NCBI GenBank assembly: GCA_018907035.1
Contig: JACCIC010000027.1
Coordinates: 496,001-560,000 of the forward strand
DNA from: Sycobia sp. Sy_11
Lineage: Eukaryota; Arthropoda; Insecta; Hymenoptera; Epichrysomallidae
Direction of reading: 5' to 3'
DNA length: 64,000 bases
Shown: positions 34,871 to 47,024 of the stretch, one piece after another
How positions within the stretch are numbered: position 1 is the first letter of the stretch
Layout of the letters: each line of letters begins with the position of its first letter
Notes under the pieces: generated by a model
The model's input: the letters and a program-made list of their open reading frames with translations, nothing else
Told to the model about the DNA's origin: nothing
Databases searched by the model: none
Translations under genes and position numbers: made by a program

Positions 34871-35500
34871 TTTGAGCCATTTGTATTTTATTTTTCACAT
34901 ATTTTGCCGTTTACTCTTCTTCTTTTAACGTCTCAATCAAGTGCCCTATGTAGCTATATGAGTCTGGCAATGTATTTAACATATAATTTAATTTTCTTTT
35001 TCTGACACATGAGCGCCCGCACTTGTTAACTCGTTGATACACTTTTCAAAATCAAGAAAAAATGTGCCAATACACTATAATTTTTCAGTTTTAATTGTTG
35101 CAATTTATTTCTACACACAATTTGCATAGCCGTTGAGTCTTTTAAATATAAATTGTCAAAGTTTTTTGTCATATCATACGCCGTCGTTTATCTTCAATAA
35201 ATTCCATTTGTTTGCCCGAAACAAGACTGTATATATAGTTTATTGCTTTCAAATCATTATCATCCCACGAATCTTAATCATTTGTATTTTTGTACTTGTT
35301 ATATTAACATCGCATTTTTTCGTTTTCAAAAATATTCTAATGCGTTTTTTCCACATTTTATAGTTTTCAACGTCAAACACTGGTATTTTAAATTAATTAT
35401 CGTTACCCATTTCTATCGCCCACGTATCTTCAATAAGGCACCTTTATTTTATTCAATAATCTTCAATAAATTTTTTTTTTCTAAGCGAACAATGAACAAA

Positions 35501-35516
35501 CCACGCTCTGCTACCA
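35501..35516 (-). other. tRNA primer-binding site of the Copia element
   Basis: Directly inside the 5' LTR the minus strand reads TGGTAGCAGAGCGTGG. Its first 12 bases are complementary to the 3' end of the animal initiator methionine tRNA (..GCUCUGCUACCA), the usual primer of Copia elements. The tRNA match is from general knowledge. Confidence 0.85.
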
Positions 35517-35793
35517 TGTTAGGATGATTCGGTTTTAAATAAATAGACTATCACTATTTTTTTAAGAACTAAACATTTATTTAGTATATAAGATTCATTT
35601 GTGTGAATTCATTATCGGGGTATCACTTCACAGTCAAACGACTTATTTCGTAAACAGCGCGGACTTGACTGCTTGTATATACTCGTGCACAGGCGGTTAA
35701 GGCTACATTCTTAAGTAATGTATTATAAGTGTATGCCCTTGCAGACTAAATACATCATACTCCATGTTCACAATGATGTATACATACTTAACA
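35517..35793 (-). repeat. Copia LTR (right, 5' LTR in element direction)
   Basis: A 277-bp LTR starting TGTTAGG and ending TTAACA on the plus strand, next to the primer site and followed by the target duplication ATAAT. Confidence 0.88.
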
Positions 35794-35798
35794 ATAAT

Positions 35799-36568
35799 GT
35801 ATGGTTCTTATTAAGAAATAAAACAACATTAATTATTCAAATTAACTCGTAAATTAAATAATGAATTGAAAAATTTTTGTAAATTTATGGCGCAATGATG
35901 AAAATTATTCAATGAACAGCTATCTAATAGATTTGTCTCAATGATTTAGTTACCGTTAATTTATTTTAATGTATTTTATCAATTTGTTACAAAACTTTTG
36001 ACAATGTTTAATGATAATAACTTCGAAAATTTTATTTTATATAATAAGCAAATATGATATCGAATTCTTAGTTGATTTTTAAACTTTATTTTCTTCTGAA
36101 TTTTCATACGAATTTTTTAATAATAAAATAAAGTAAATTGCCGTGCATTGGTAAAGTACCTTGATTTGTAGAAAAGTTTCTTTTAAAAATAATTAAATTA
36201 AAGAAATTTCAAAACAAAAAAAAACACAGAAAGACAATTACACCAACACAATTTTGTTGAGGGAAAAAAGTTGTTTAAGACATAAAAACCCCTATTTATT
36301 TTACATTTAAATTCAAACAACAATTTTACGCCATTACACTCGGACACATGGAGCACTCTTGAATATCTGCACGAGGTCCTTTTGCGCCGTACTACGCCAC
36401 GAAACCACCTTCTAACGTTGCCCAGTGGTTCAGATGTCGATTTCTTTAATTCAGATATCGTCTGTCGGTGGCTATCTTCAATGAATCAATCATTACTGCG
36501 GTGAAAATCTTCTTGGAGATAATGTCTAAAGACTTCGGCTCCGTAGCTTATTGAACGTATAATGAATT
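35799..36568. other. No gene recognised
   Basis: Mostly AT-rich. About 36340-36560 is more balanced in base content (CACGAGGTCCTTTTGCGCC..) and ends where solo LTR B was inserted. It might be older unique DNA, but no frame of use was found. Confidence 0.45.
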
Positions 36569-36572
36569 AGTT

Positions 36573-38119
36573 TGTAACGTTCCTGTCCCCCTCGGGATAG
36601 CCTACGCGGTATCTTCCCAGGGTAGTTTGAGAGGGCAGGAAGTTTTTCGGGATCGGACGGCGGTTTCAGGAAAATAATTTTACTAGAACACAGTATATTT
36701 TTTTATAACAGTAAAATATTAATTTATTTGTCAAAATGAGTCAGCTCCTCTATTTACAGGATTCGGTAACAAATAAATATAAACACAAAAATAATTAATA
36801 ACGGTAATCTACAGTTAGATCTATATATTTATTTAAACTAATTTTGCGCTATTTTCCGCAATGTCTCTAATATCCGGCGCTAATTACCGCACGAATACCC
36901 GGTGTTATTTTCCACGCGTAGAAACGAGACAGGTTGATTTTAAATGGGATAAAAATAAGGAAAACTTAACTCCGCTGGTCTTTTGAGGAGCGCCTCGCAA
37001 CCAGGATCAAGAGCTAAGGGGAAGGTTTCTAGTCGGGATAAGTAAACTGCTGGTCTTTTGAGGAGCGCCTCGTAACCAGGATCACGTTTACTTAAGGATA
37101 GGTAAAATTATTAGCCGTCTGTCTTTTGAGGAGCGCCTCGCAACAGAGATCAAGTTAATAATTTCGGAGAGGATTTTAAAGTCAGGATTAATTCGAGCTC
37201 TGGAAAAGTTCTAGCTCCGGGAGGAGTTCGTGTGAAACAACTTCGGGGCAGTTGGTTCACCGGGCGAACTGTCGATTTTGCCTTTTGCAGGCGCTTTTAT
37301 AACAAAATAATCGGATAATTCCGTCACCGCTCGTTTAATTTCGGACGAGGTGCCGAATTATAATAATTATATTGATAATAATAATAATTACAATAATAAT
37401 AATAACAATCAATAATAATAATAATAATTATTGCTTTACATTTTGTTATTATTTGTAGCCGGTGTGCTGCGCACAGTAATAGTATACATGTATACAAGTT
37501 TAAACGTATATATACATATATTTCTATATTGTGCGTACATTAAGTCATTTGATTTAATTAATTTAATTAAATACAGCGGGTGCATTCGTTTTCGGACACC
37601 CGTTGTATATACTGGAATTCGCGCGTTCGCTACATTCGTTGCGGCTCAGGCTGTTTAGTGAGAGCGTACCGTAGTGTGCATGCGGCACGTATTAGAGGGG
37701 ATAGCGGCCGCCAGTCTAATACATTGAACGCGCTCTCTCTCGCCGCGCGCAGTGTCTCCCCTCTACGGCATACTCTGTACTTAACTTAATAGTAGAGAGA
37801 GAGACTAGATATCGCGTTCTCTCTCTACTTGTTCGAGTTTCGGCAGTTGCGACGACTACCTTCTCCAGTAGTCGTCGCGACCTTTGCCCGGTTTTCGGTA
37901 TTTATTCTGTGTATACGCGAGTTTTAATTTTATAATTGTAGAAATAATATATTTAATATATTACTTCTAGTGATGTTCAATATTATTTCTTGCGGCGTTT
38001 TTGATTTGATGTAACACCATCTTAAGCATTTTAATTTTAATGCGTGTGCACGGTATATTTCGTGTAGTAAATTCTGTGTTTCGAACGAAATTTGCGCGGC
38101 CATGTTTTTGGCCGTCGCA
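36573..38119 (-). repeat. Solo LTR of the large gypsy-like family (copy B)
   Basis: In the minus direction it starts TGCGACGGCC at 38119 and ends GGAACGTTACA at 36573. AGTT flanks both ends (36569-36572 and 38120-38123), a clear 4-bp target duplication. It aligns to copy A at 18611-20974 over its ends and internal landmarks and carries three hairpin units. It has no coding sequence, so it is a recombination product of a full element. Confidence 0.85.
36973..37148 (-). repeat. Three nested-hairpin units in LTR B
   Basis: Units lie at about 36975-37004, 37050-37079 and 37118-37147. On the plus strand each has an inner stem GAGG..CCTC with loop AGCG and an outer stem. The outer stem is CTGGT/ACCAG in the first two and TCTGT/ACAGA in the third, where one base was lost from both arms. 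Confidence 0.85.
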
Positions 38120-38123
38120 AGTT

Positions 38124-40076
38124 TAAGCGGAATAACTACAGTTTATATCGTCTGAATATTGAATAAATTTTATTGTTCTTCCTCTCCACGCACTCTCTTC
38201 ATTCCCCTACCCTTTTCTAATATAATCACTAGCTCAATGCGCTATAATACGTACGTCTTGATGTGCAAAAAAAACAAAAGACACCGAATAACGCTCCTGC
38301 CTTCGCCTTTCACACTTACTCATACATCCATACACACGGTCCGCGACTACCTTGCGTAATGACAACCGAATATAAAGAGTGAAATATTTTAAATATCTTT
38401 ATTGTTATTTTTTGACAAATAGCACAGTTAGCTATTAAAATGTTTTTTACTGCATTATTAATAATAAAATTTTAATAGACCTAATAAAAGTTGAGTTATG
38501 TACAAAGCATACGATAGAAGGGCATAGTCAATTATAAATATAAAAACTTTCTTATTTTTAAAATATAAATTTTACAGTATATATAAACAATATATAAATA
38601 TTTTATAGGCAAAGTATATCGCATAATCCTTTTTATGATATGCTGGCTGCTCGGAAAAGGAAAGCTCAAAAAACGAATATTCACTCGAAAGGATAATTTA
38701 CAATTCATAATCTAAAGACTGAAAAGCTATCTATCTATCGGCAGAAAAGCAATGTTCCATTAACTTTTTATAAAACTTCTTGGAGAATCATCAATTAAAG
38801 AGTAGAAGGATGCAAAAATAATACTGACTTAGCGAATGAGAAATCTAATAATCATGGAAACGAAGCATTCAGATATTGCTTGTATTCACGTGTTACACCA
38901 AAAATAGGTCACATCTGCACAACTATAAATACTTTACTTTTTGTGGAGTAATTCTTTTGTACCAATGAAGGATGTTTTATTAAATTATTAATATGTTTTC
39001 ATTTTCTTAAATGAGAAAGGTAGTGACATATGTCAAATTGTAAAATCTTCTTTTCTGTTTAAAGCATTTGTTATATGCATGCTTTATAAGAGATGCTGTT
39101 TAAAGAATATTATTTTATACATGCTTTATATCAACTTATTCTTATACGTATTTTACACAATTTAGAAACTTTCATATCATTTTTACTGTAGCTACCTTTA
39201 ATTTTTTGAAATATGGATGTATTTAAAATTAAAAAGAACAGATATGTGTATTCAAAGGATTGTTAAAATATAACTTCTTTCACAATGAAATGAGCATACT
39301 CTTTGTATAAATAATGCAATATATAAATTTGCAATATCAATTATTATTTTCAATACTGAAATTATAATGGTTAATTATTACTTTTTTCGAATATTATATG
39401 TATGTAAATATAATTGACAAATACGTAAAAGTATTTCAAAGCGATGATTGTAAAGTATTTGAAACTATTGTCATGATAAATAAATAATAATGAATTTCTC
39501 TATGTCATTATTTAATGGAAATCTTTATTATAAAGACACTATTATACTATTTCTAAAATAAAGTTTTGATAGATTGGATATGACAATAATACATTTTTGT
39601 AATAAAAAAATTGAATCTTAATATAATTTTATATGATTATATATCTGATATATTTTAAATAAACAAATTAATAATAATATAGATAGACAATATGAATGTA
39701 ATTTTGTATACTGCAACTACAGTTACATGTGAATTATTATCAACAAACCCTTGTACGTTATGAATAACCTTCATTTAAAATTAAAGTTAATAATTCTACT
39801 TCCGTTGACTAATAAACCAAAATAATAAATATTTTTTCCGTTCCTGCAGTCTTTTTAACAAATTAATATAACATAATTATGATATCAGTCTGGATGTATT
39901 TATAATGTCCCTGTAAAATCTAAAAAATTAAATGTAAAATATTAAAATTAAAATTAGTAGAACAACATAACTCGCCAAAAATTCTTTTATATTTTAAATA
40001 ACGTCGAACATTTTTCAACTACTAAAAAAGTATCAAATTAATAAATATTTTTATATATTTTACTGTATTACTATAG

Positions 40077-40133
<57 letters not shown>

Positions 40134-42245
40134 TAATTATAAAATATATAGCGTGATTGCACTCTGTAGACAAGTATGGGAATTACCAGAGATAATAGCC
40201 AAAAATTGCCGATGCAATGTCAGAGATCAGTACAGATTGCAAGCAACATAGGCGAATCTCATTCCGTCGCAGCTCCAGCTAGATCACGTATTTACTGCGC
40301 CCGAAAAACCAACATGATCTATTTACGATACGTAAGGGTAGGACACTACAGGACAAGGTTCGAATGAAAACATAAGCTATATCATTTGCTATAATAAAAG
40401 AAACAGTGGCTGATCGGCAGACACGTGCACAGGCTGGTGCAAATAGTACCATGAGACGGGAAGAAGAATAGCAGGCTTGTAATGCATAATAATGCAGTTG
40501 GAGTGTCATAAAGGGAGGAGATGTTTGTTATAAATAATAAATCAATATTTTTTGACAATACAATACTATATAATACATATCAATTAAGAGTCGCGATATC
40601 GAACGGTAGGCACGTAAACGCCATTGTCGCATTGCAGACGCTCTTATAACATATGTTAGGGTTTCTTCGCTTGTTCGAAAAATTTGCTATTCGTTTTGTC
40701 ACTTCTACATGACACATACTTATATTATTTTTTGTAACGAGAAATCTGAGATTACTATCTTTCATATAAAAAGGTTTCAGTTTATTTGATATAGTTTTAA
40801 AAAGTTATTGAGGAGATAACATTATTTTTATTATTCTTATTTTCATTAAAGCTTTCTTTTTTCTCACGAAACAAGTGAATATCGCAATGTTTAACAATGA
40901 TTATTATTGATACATCAGAAGCAAATTTAGCTATATATAGTCTGCAGAGAAATGGCCAGCGCCGTATTTATATTTGGGAGGGTATTTAGTTATACTTACA
41001 AGGAGAGGCTCACCTCACCGGAGAACCAATTTACTCCAGAAGGTGAAAAATGCATTTAATGAGATAAAAAACTAAAAACCTTACCATTTTCTTATTCAAA
41101 TGGGCCTTCTTTCCTATTAATTTTCATTTAGAACATTATTTGGCTAATAAATTTTTATTTTATTATTCCAGTTATAGTTACTTATGGATATTAACATTTT
41201 ATGCATTCTCGCTATTTTAAATACCTCATTCTTAGCTAAAAGCGTAAAATATATGCTGTTTCTAACTGTGTATTCCTATTTAAAATGAATAATATATTAA
41301 ATTAAGTAAATTTTGTTAAATGTTCTAAGAAATTTAAATAATTAACGCATAAAATGTTCAAATACATCTAAATATTTACACTAATGTTTTAATGAAAATG
41401 AATAAATAGATATACGCAAAAGGCTTAAAATATTATATAGAATTTATTATTAATAAGAATTTTAAAAACAATCATAAAAATTAATAGTAACAGAATCAAT
41501 ATTTTAATAAATTCATAGTATTTATAGTACATAAATCCAATAATACTTTGAATTTATTGAATATTCATTCCATTACTATTCATTTATATAAAATCAAAAG
41601 ATATTTTTAAACTTGCCTACAGATCTTGGATGTACTTGATCACACATTTTTGAAAATATTTTAAATGCTCGCTAAAATTACTCCAGATTCAAAATTCAGT
41701 TTTAATTTAATTTATTCTTCAGGTCACTGATATTTGAGGTTTATTCATAAAATGTTTTGTGATTTTTAATAGCAATAATTAGAAATCTGAAATGTTAAAA
41801 ACCGATTTTTCACAAAGTATATTTTTCTTAATTATAAATGAAAATTATATTTGTTAAATTAAGACTAAAGAACTACTTATTTGATACAATTTTTCTTCTT
41901 CATACTCAGTGTGCTTCATACAGCTATCCCATATAAGATATACAAGATCAGCTGTCTTTCTGCTCTCTGTCTCTTTATTTTTCTCTCCAATCAAATACAA
42001 TAAAACTTTTGTTTTCTAATTTATTGTTAAAATGAAGAAAATTTGATTTGAACAATAATCTCAATTTGTATATATTTGAAGCTTTTTATTTGCTTAAAAA
42101 AAACATATTTCTCGTGCGCAGATGCTTAAAATATCTTAAAATGTATTTCCAGGCAAGTACAGCTCATTGCCACATTTTCCTAACATATATTCGTCATCCT
42201 TGAAATAAATCACTTAAAATAAATCACTTTTACTTTCTAAAAATT
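38124..42245. other. No gene recognised; long AT-rich spacer
   Basis: About 4 kb without a recognisable gene. It holds an AT dinucleotide run at 40081-40130. The small frame at 40176-40367 and its minus-strand partner at 40509-40279 lie in a locally balanced patch but show no motif. Confidence 0.5.
40081..40130. repeat. (AT)n microsatellite
   Basis: A perfect AT run of about 25 units. Confidence 0.95.
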
Positions 42246-42249
42246 CAAT

Positions 42250-43272
42250 GAATAATCGCATACACTGTAAGACTGTATTGAATGATATTTTAGCCATTTG
42301 TATAGTCTTAGTAGTATTGTTCAGATTCTTAAGTACGTCTTCCCAAAATGATATCACGATATCAGTTTCTAATGTACACATTGTCTTCTACATACCTTTA
42401 GCCTGATATCGGACTCTCGACTCGTATTCATCACCATAAATAATTGATAGTAAATATTCTAAAATTGCTGAGTAGCTATTGATAAAGGCTTGATTAGTTG
42501 CAGCATGAGCAGACCACCTGATACATTTGGTTCTTTCGGAAGCATTATTTTATCACCAATTGTTCCGATCTCTCAAAATTTTAATAACAAGCACCCAACT
42601 GTAATGAATACGTTAAGTTCCTGTAAAATATTGAAGAATCTGTCGCATAATGTGAAGAACTTGAAGTTTTTTCTCCTACAAGATTTAGAGAATGACCGAC
42701 ACAGGAAACTCAAACAGCCAGATCATTCCTATACTTTATTACAGCCTGCAAACTGTTGAATCTGTAACTCATAGTTGAGGCATTATCAGAAGATTGATCC
42801 TTGTAATCGTTTAAATCGATGCTATTTTTTGCAGAGCTTTATGACCTTGATTTTCGAAGAATCGTATAAATCTTTCGACAAGTTTGCCTCTTTGCATATA
42901 TATTAAATTTAATCGTTTTTGATGATCCTTATCCTTTGAATCATGGACAGATATATAATAAAATTTCGTTACTTTCAAACGTTTCATGATTTCTTTGTGC
43001 ATAGTAACACCGATGTTCACTTCAATAAGCTCTTCAAAATTTGTAGAAGATAAATAATTCGTGGTACCATTTCCACTATTTTTGTACTACTCGACATATT
43101 GTTTCAAGAAAGGATTATACTTCATTAGTAATTCTATAATACCTAAAAAATTACCGTTATTTGGTGATCCTACAGTTTGGCGACTTGCTCTAAAAGCCAA
43201 ACCACGTTCAGAACTTTCAATTTGTTTTTGTAACACTGTTTTTGTACAACTTCGAAAAAAAATGTTATACAT
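42250..43272 (-). pseudogene. hAT-like (DUF4371/ZMYM-type) transposase relic
   Basis: The minus strand from 43272 reads SSERGLAFRASR and NNGNFLGIIELLMKYNPFL, the pattern of the DUF4371 region in hAT-type transposase-derived proteins. Then 43020-42811 gives KVTKFYYISVHDSKD and KLVERFIRFFENQGHKA. Further on (about 42800-42690) come SSDNAS and VSCVGHSLNLV, the catalytic-core blocks. Below 42690 similarity fades in broken frames. It ends exactly where the Kolobok-like copy begins. Relic only. Confidence 0.72.
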
Positions 43273-44711
43273 TTTTCGAAAGTAAATATATTCAAGAATG
43301 CTAGCTCAAAATTTTAGAAAGATTCAGGTAGTCTAACTATAATTTTTCACCTTTCGAACGCACTTACCTGAGCACGCTATTCCGATCCGCCCAGTTCGCA
43401 CGCCGGATAAGCCATCTACCTGGCCTTGTTCTCTGTAGCAGCTGTTCACCTATTGTAAATCATTACACCTATATATATATTCTCATCAAAATATATACTT
43501 TTGCTTCTCAATATTACCTTCCCTTTATAATTTTGCTTCTGTATTTCAAAGAAAGTTGTGAAGAAACCAAAAGTCGTGATTAAAAAAGTGAAGACTGCTG
43601 ATCTAAGTATCAAATTAATGAAGGAATTACCTAAAAACTGCAGTCTTGTAATTGAAAGGAATTCAAATGCAGTAGAAGGTATGCGAAACGAGATCTGGGC
43701 CGGCTATTACCACAAAATCTCAACAGACTCCAAATTACAGCATACGTATTGTTCAGACAACTGGTGCAGGTATAAGAAGGCCGAAGCAAACAACGCTTTA
43801 AAAAAATATAAACATCGTCGTGCTTTTGCTAGCGACAAGAGGTACTGAAACCGATCTACGAAGATCTAACAAAAACGGAATTGTTGGAGAGATGTTTGGG
43901 CAGAAACACTCAAAATATCAATGAGTGTTTCAACTCAACAGTATGGGCTATGGCACCGAAGCATGTCGATAATCGTTAAAATTGCATGCCTCACTGCTGC
44001 CTGCATTTTTAATGAAGGATTCAGCCAACTTTTGAAAATAATGGAAATTATGGGCTTGAAAATCAGCCAAACCGCCATGCAGTTCGCCAATATGCGCGAC
44101 CAACAGCGCATCATTCGAAATAACCGCCGCTCGACTGAGGCTTCTAAGGAGAGCAGAACTCAAAAAAGCAGGCTAAATTAGATGAAAATATTCGCCTGGA
44201 ACAAGTCATATTGTATGGCCCAGGCATCACTGATTAAGCGTAAGATAATTTTTTCTACGATTTTTCACTTATAGAAACTTTAAATTACAATCAACTTAAA
44301 ATTTTAATTCTATCTATATTTTTATTGCAAAAAAAGACGGAGAAAAAGCAATTTTTTTTCTTTCGTATTTTAGCTACCATCTTGTTGATTTTGCACGTAC
44401 ATAAAATAGTCTAGTTAGATCGGTTTCTCGAGTCATACTGAAAATACAACTATTTGATTTTTTCTTTCTAGACCATCTGTCGGCAAGATTTTACGACCAC
44501 GATAACGTTACCTACTTTTTGAGGTGTTGGGTTTGACCATACTTTACATGTCTAAAAAATGTATAAAATAAATAAAAAATGTTTTTTATGTACTTCAAGA
44601 GTGTATTTAATAATCATTTCAAATCCTACATCCATATCTTCAATAGCATTCTCAGAAAAATTTAACAAAAATAGCATTTTTTCGAGGGTCTAAAATAGAA
44701 TACTGCCTTAA
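43264..44711 (+). mobile_element. Kolobok-like DNA transposon, copy 1 (left end missing)
   Basis: From 43264 it matches copy 2 at 51921 onward and ends at CTGCC followed by TTAA (44708-44711), the same right end as copy 2. Two internal segments present in copy 2 (about 52198-52619 and 53370-53490) are missing here. The left terminal repeat is missing because the copy begins at the junction with the hAT-like relic. Confidence 0.75.
43558..44230 (+). pseudogene. Kolobok-like transposase relic (copy 1)
   Basis: The frame 43558-43848 contains SNAVEGMRNEIWAGYYHKIS and HTYCSDNWCRYKKAEANN, then shifts; LKPIYEDLTKTELLERCLG and NINECFNSTVWAMAPKH follow (about 43850-43965), and the C-terminal part with NEGF and AVRQYAR-like strings after a further shift to about 44230. 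This is the catalytic half of the insect transposase grouped under Mutator-like in Pfam. The N-terminal half is missing. Insertion at TTAA argues for Kolobok rather than true Mutator, whose duplications are 8-9 bases. Confidence 0.75.
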
Positions 44712-45069
44712 GTGGATACCTGATGTTTCATGATGTAATAAAAGGTTAAAAACATGTTTCCAATCATAATAACCATTATAAGCAACTGGACCGTTCTTTG
44801 GTTCGGAAAACTTACAGTTAAAACAATATTTCCAGTGCCCGATGAAAAACATAGCCATTTACGATGGATTTGCTCGCCAGTTTTGATTCTGTATTAAGAA
44901 AAACTAACATAGATTTTTCTAATTTTAGATCCATGTTTCTGCTTTACTGATTTTTCTTGAAATAATTCACTATTATTAGAATACTGAATATTTATCTTTA
45001 TAGATAGGTTGATATTTATATTTTAAGCCTAAGAATGAAAACACAATAATTGATTATTGAAAATGACTG
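44712..45069. other. No gene recognised
   Basis: Short AT-rich spacer. Confidence 0.5.
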
Positions 45070-45800
45070 ATGATTATTGAATATTTTTTTTCGAAGTATT
45101 CTCCTGATGATCGATACACTTTTTCATGCACTCGAAACGATTTTCATAATACTTTTTCAAATGAAATGAAAAGTGATCATTTACGTCGAGTTGCTTCGAA
45201 TACGAACTACTTTTGTCGGATTGGGCTCGTCTTGGAAGACCCATACAATGGATTGCTCTTTTGTTTTGGGCTCATACGCATAGGTCCAAGATTCTTCACT
45301 TGTGTAGATGTTATACACAAATTTTGTTACACCGCGATTGTATTTCTTGAGCATTTCTTTGCAATAATTGACAAGAGCATCTTTTTGAGCGTTGATCAAA
45401 TTATACAGGATTTAACGTGAAGCCATCTTCTCAAAATCTAAATGGTCGTGCAATATCTTATTAATGCTCATCATACTAATGTCCAAAGATGTCTCCATCT
45501 CATGGTAACTCGTATGACGATATTGATTTATCAGTTCGCGCAGAAACACTTCATGTTAAGGTTACTGATACATATTAAGTTTAAAAGCAAGTCTTGCAGA
45601 GTGTAACGCAGTTCCTGTGAATAATAATATTGAATTGATCATTAATTTAATGAAGAAATTGTATATTAGTGCAATGCCTATGTTTTCGAATAATACTGAA
45701 ATAGTTCGGGTGACAGAAAGTTTTTCGTAGTCGATGGAGGTCCAGTCAGTCAACGAAGTTTTCTAGATATACTTTAATGCGCGAGAGTGGATTTGTGCAA
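45070..45800 (-). pseudogene. mariner transposase relic (central part)
   Basis: The minus-strand frame at 45399-45181 reads LVNYCKEMLKKYNRGVTKF, then EESWTYAYEPKTKEQSIVWVF and QDEPNPTKVVRIRSNST, the first half of a mariner catalytic domain. The motif where the first catalytic Asp lies (Gly-Asp-Glu-Ser-Trp in the family) reads Ser-Glu-Glu-Ser-Trp, so that residue is lost. About 45540-45420 (HEMETSLDISMMSINKILHD) is the end of the DNA-binding part. The second and third catalytic residues are missing. Confidence 0.78.
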
Positions 45801-47022
45801 AATTTTTGTTCAAAAAGTTATTAACAAATTAAATGCTTCAAATGGTGTAAACATGGAATCTCGAATTCAAATCTCAAACTTTTCCTAGAAATCAGCTCGT
45901 TTCTTTGCAGAATTCAAAATTTTTTATTAGAACTTGAGATATTGTTAATTTACTAACTATATTTAGCATGGTTACGCGTATCGCTGAACTATGCTTACTA
46001 TTTATCTTGCCTCTTTATTTTACTGCAAATTTCAAGACTAATATATCTCATTTTAAAGCTAAAGCAATCAATTCAGTCCATCCCGTAATATTAGCATAAA
46101 ATGTTATCAAAAGTAAGTTTCGTTTGTTTCAATTAAAAAAATTATCAAAAAGAATTTTTTATTTGTTTAATACTAAATTTGACTCCCTTGTGTTTTAACA
46201 TAAGACGAAAACAGTACACAGAATTATTTTTTAATTTATAGCGAGAATTTTATGTATTGTAAAGTTCGTGATTGCTCGTTACCATGGTTAGCGCACGTCA
46301 TGATGTCTTTGTTTAATACTGCATCTTTATACGCGCGCTTTGAAGCTTCTTTTTCACGCTTCAAAACTTATTTCTCGCATATAAATGATGGTAATCAAAT
46401 TATTCAATATATAAAACTTTTCGTTATTGTTAGAAAAACTGAAAAGTAGCTCCCACTTCGTAACTGAATTATTCTTATCTATAATAGCTTATGAGAAGTA
46501 TAAATGTAAAATGAAAAGACTGAGAAGACTTGAAAAATAAAATGCCGAACGTGGCTGAAAATAAGTGGACTAAGAATTATGATTTGAATAAACTCGAAGT
46601 GACACTTTTGACGAACTGAAAGTGTTTGTGTGGTTTACAAAGTCGCACGTGAGAGACCAAGAAAAAGTTTAAAATTATTCCTGATGAGTATATAGTTAGG
46701 CGCATGTGGATGTGCGCATGAAAATGAGAAATAGTGAAGTTATTGTTAACTAGAGTAAACGCACACACTAGTTATACTGAGAAATTAACGCTAGGGACGA
46801 CTGTAATAAAAAAAGAACTGATACCAATCATCCAAACAGACACACTAATGATAGCTAGTCGAGTAGCACGTGTCAAAGATGAGGGATTGCGGCCTACGGA
46901 TTGATGGCCGTACTAATATTTCGAATGTACGTTTACCCATGGAAAATATATATTAGTCCAACAGGAGTATTTCTCGAACTACATTGATTTTATTTGCCCA
47001 GGTAGAAACTAGTAGTATTTAT
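45801..47022. other. No gene recognised
   Basis: AT-rich spacer. The frames 46252-46449 (plus) and 46768-46577 (minus) have no motif I recognise. Confidence 0.5.
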
Positions 47023-47024
47023 TA

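Larger units (their letters stand above)
33787..35793 (-). mobile_element. Copia-type retrotransposon, internally deleted, with 5-bp target duplication
   Basis: The element runs from TGTTAGG (33787) to TTAACA (35793) and is flanked by ATAAT on each side (33782-33786 and 35794-35798). Two direct LTRs enclose about 1.4 kb with a gag end, a protease start and a gag-pre-integrase domain on the minus strand. Integrase, RT and RNase H are missing. Total length is about 2.0 kb against roughly 5 kb for complete Copia elements. Confidence 0.88.
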
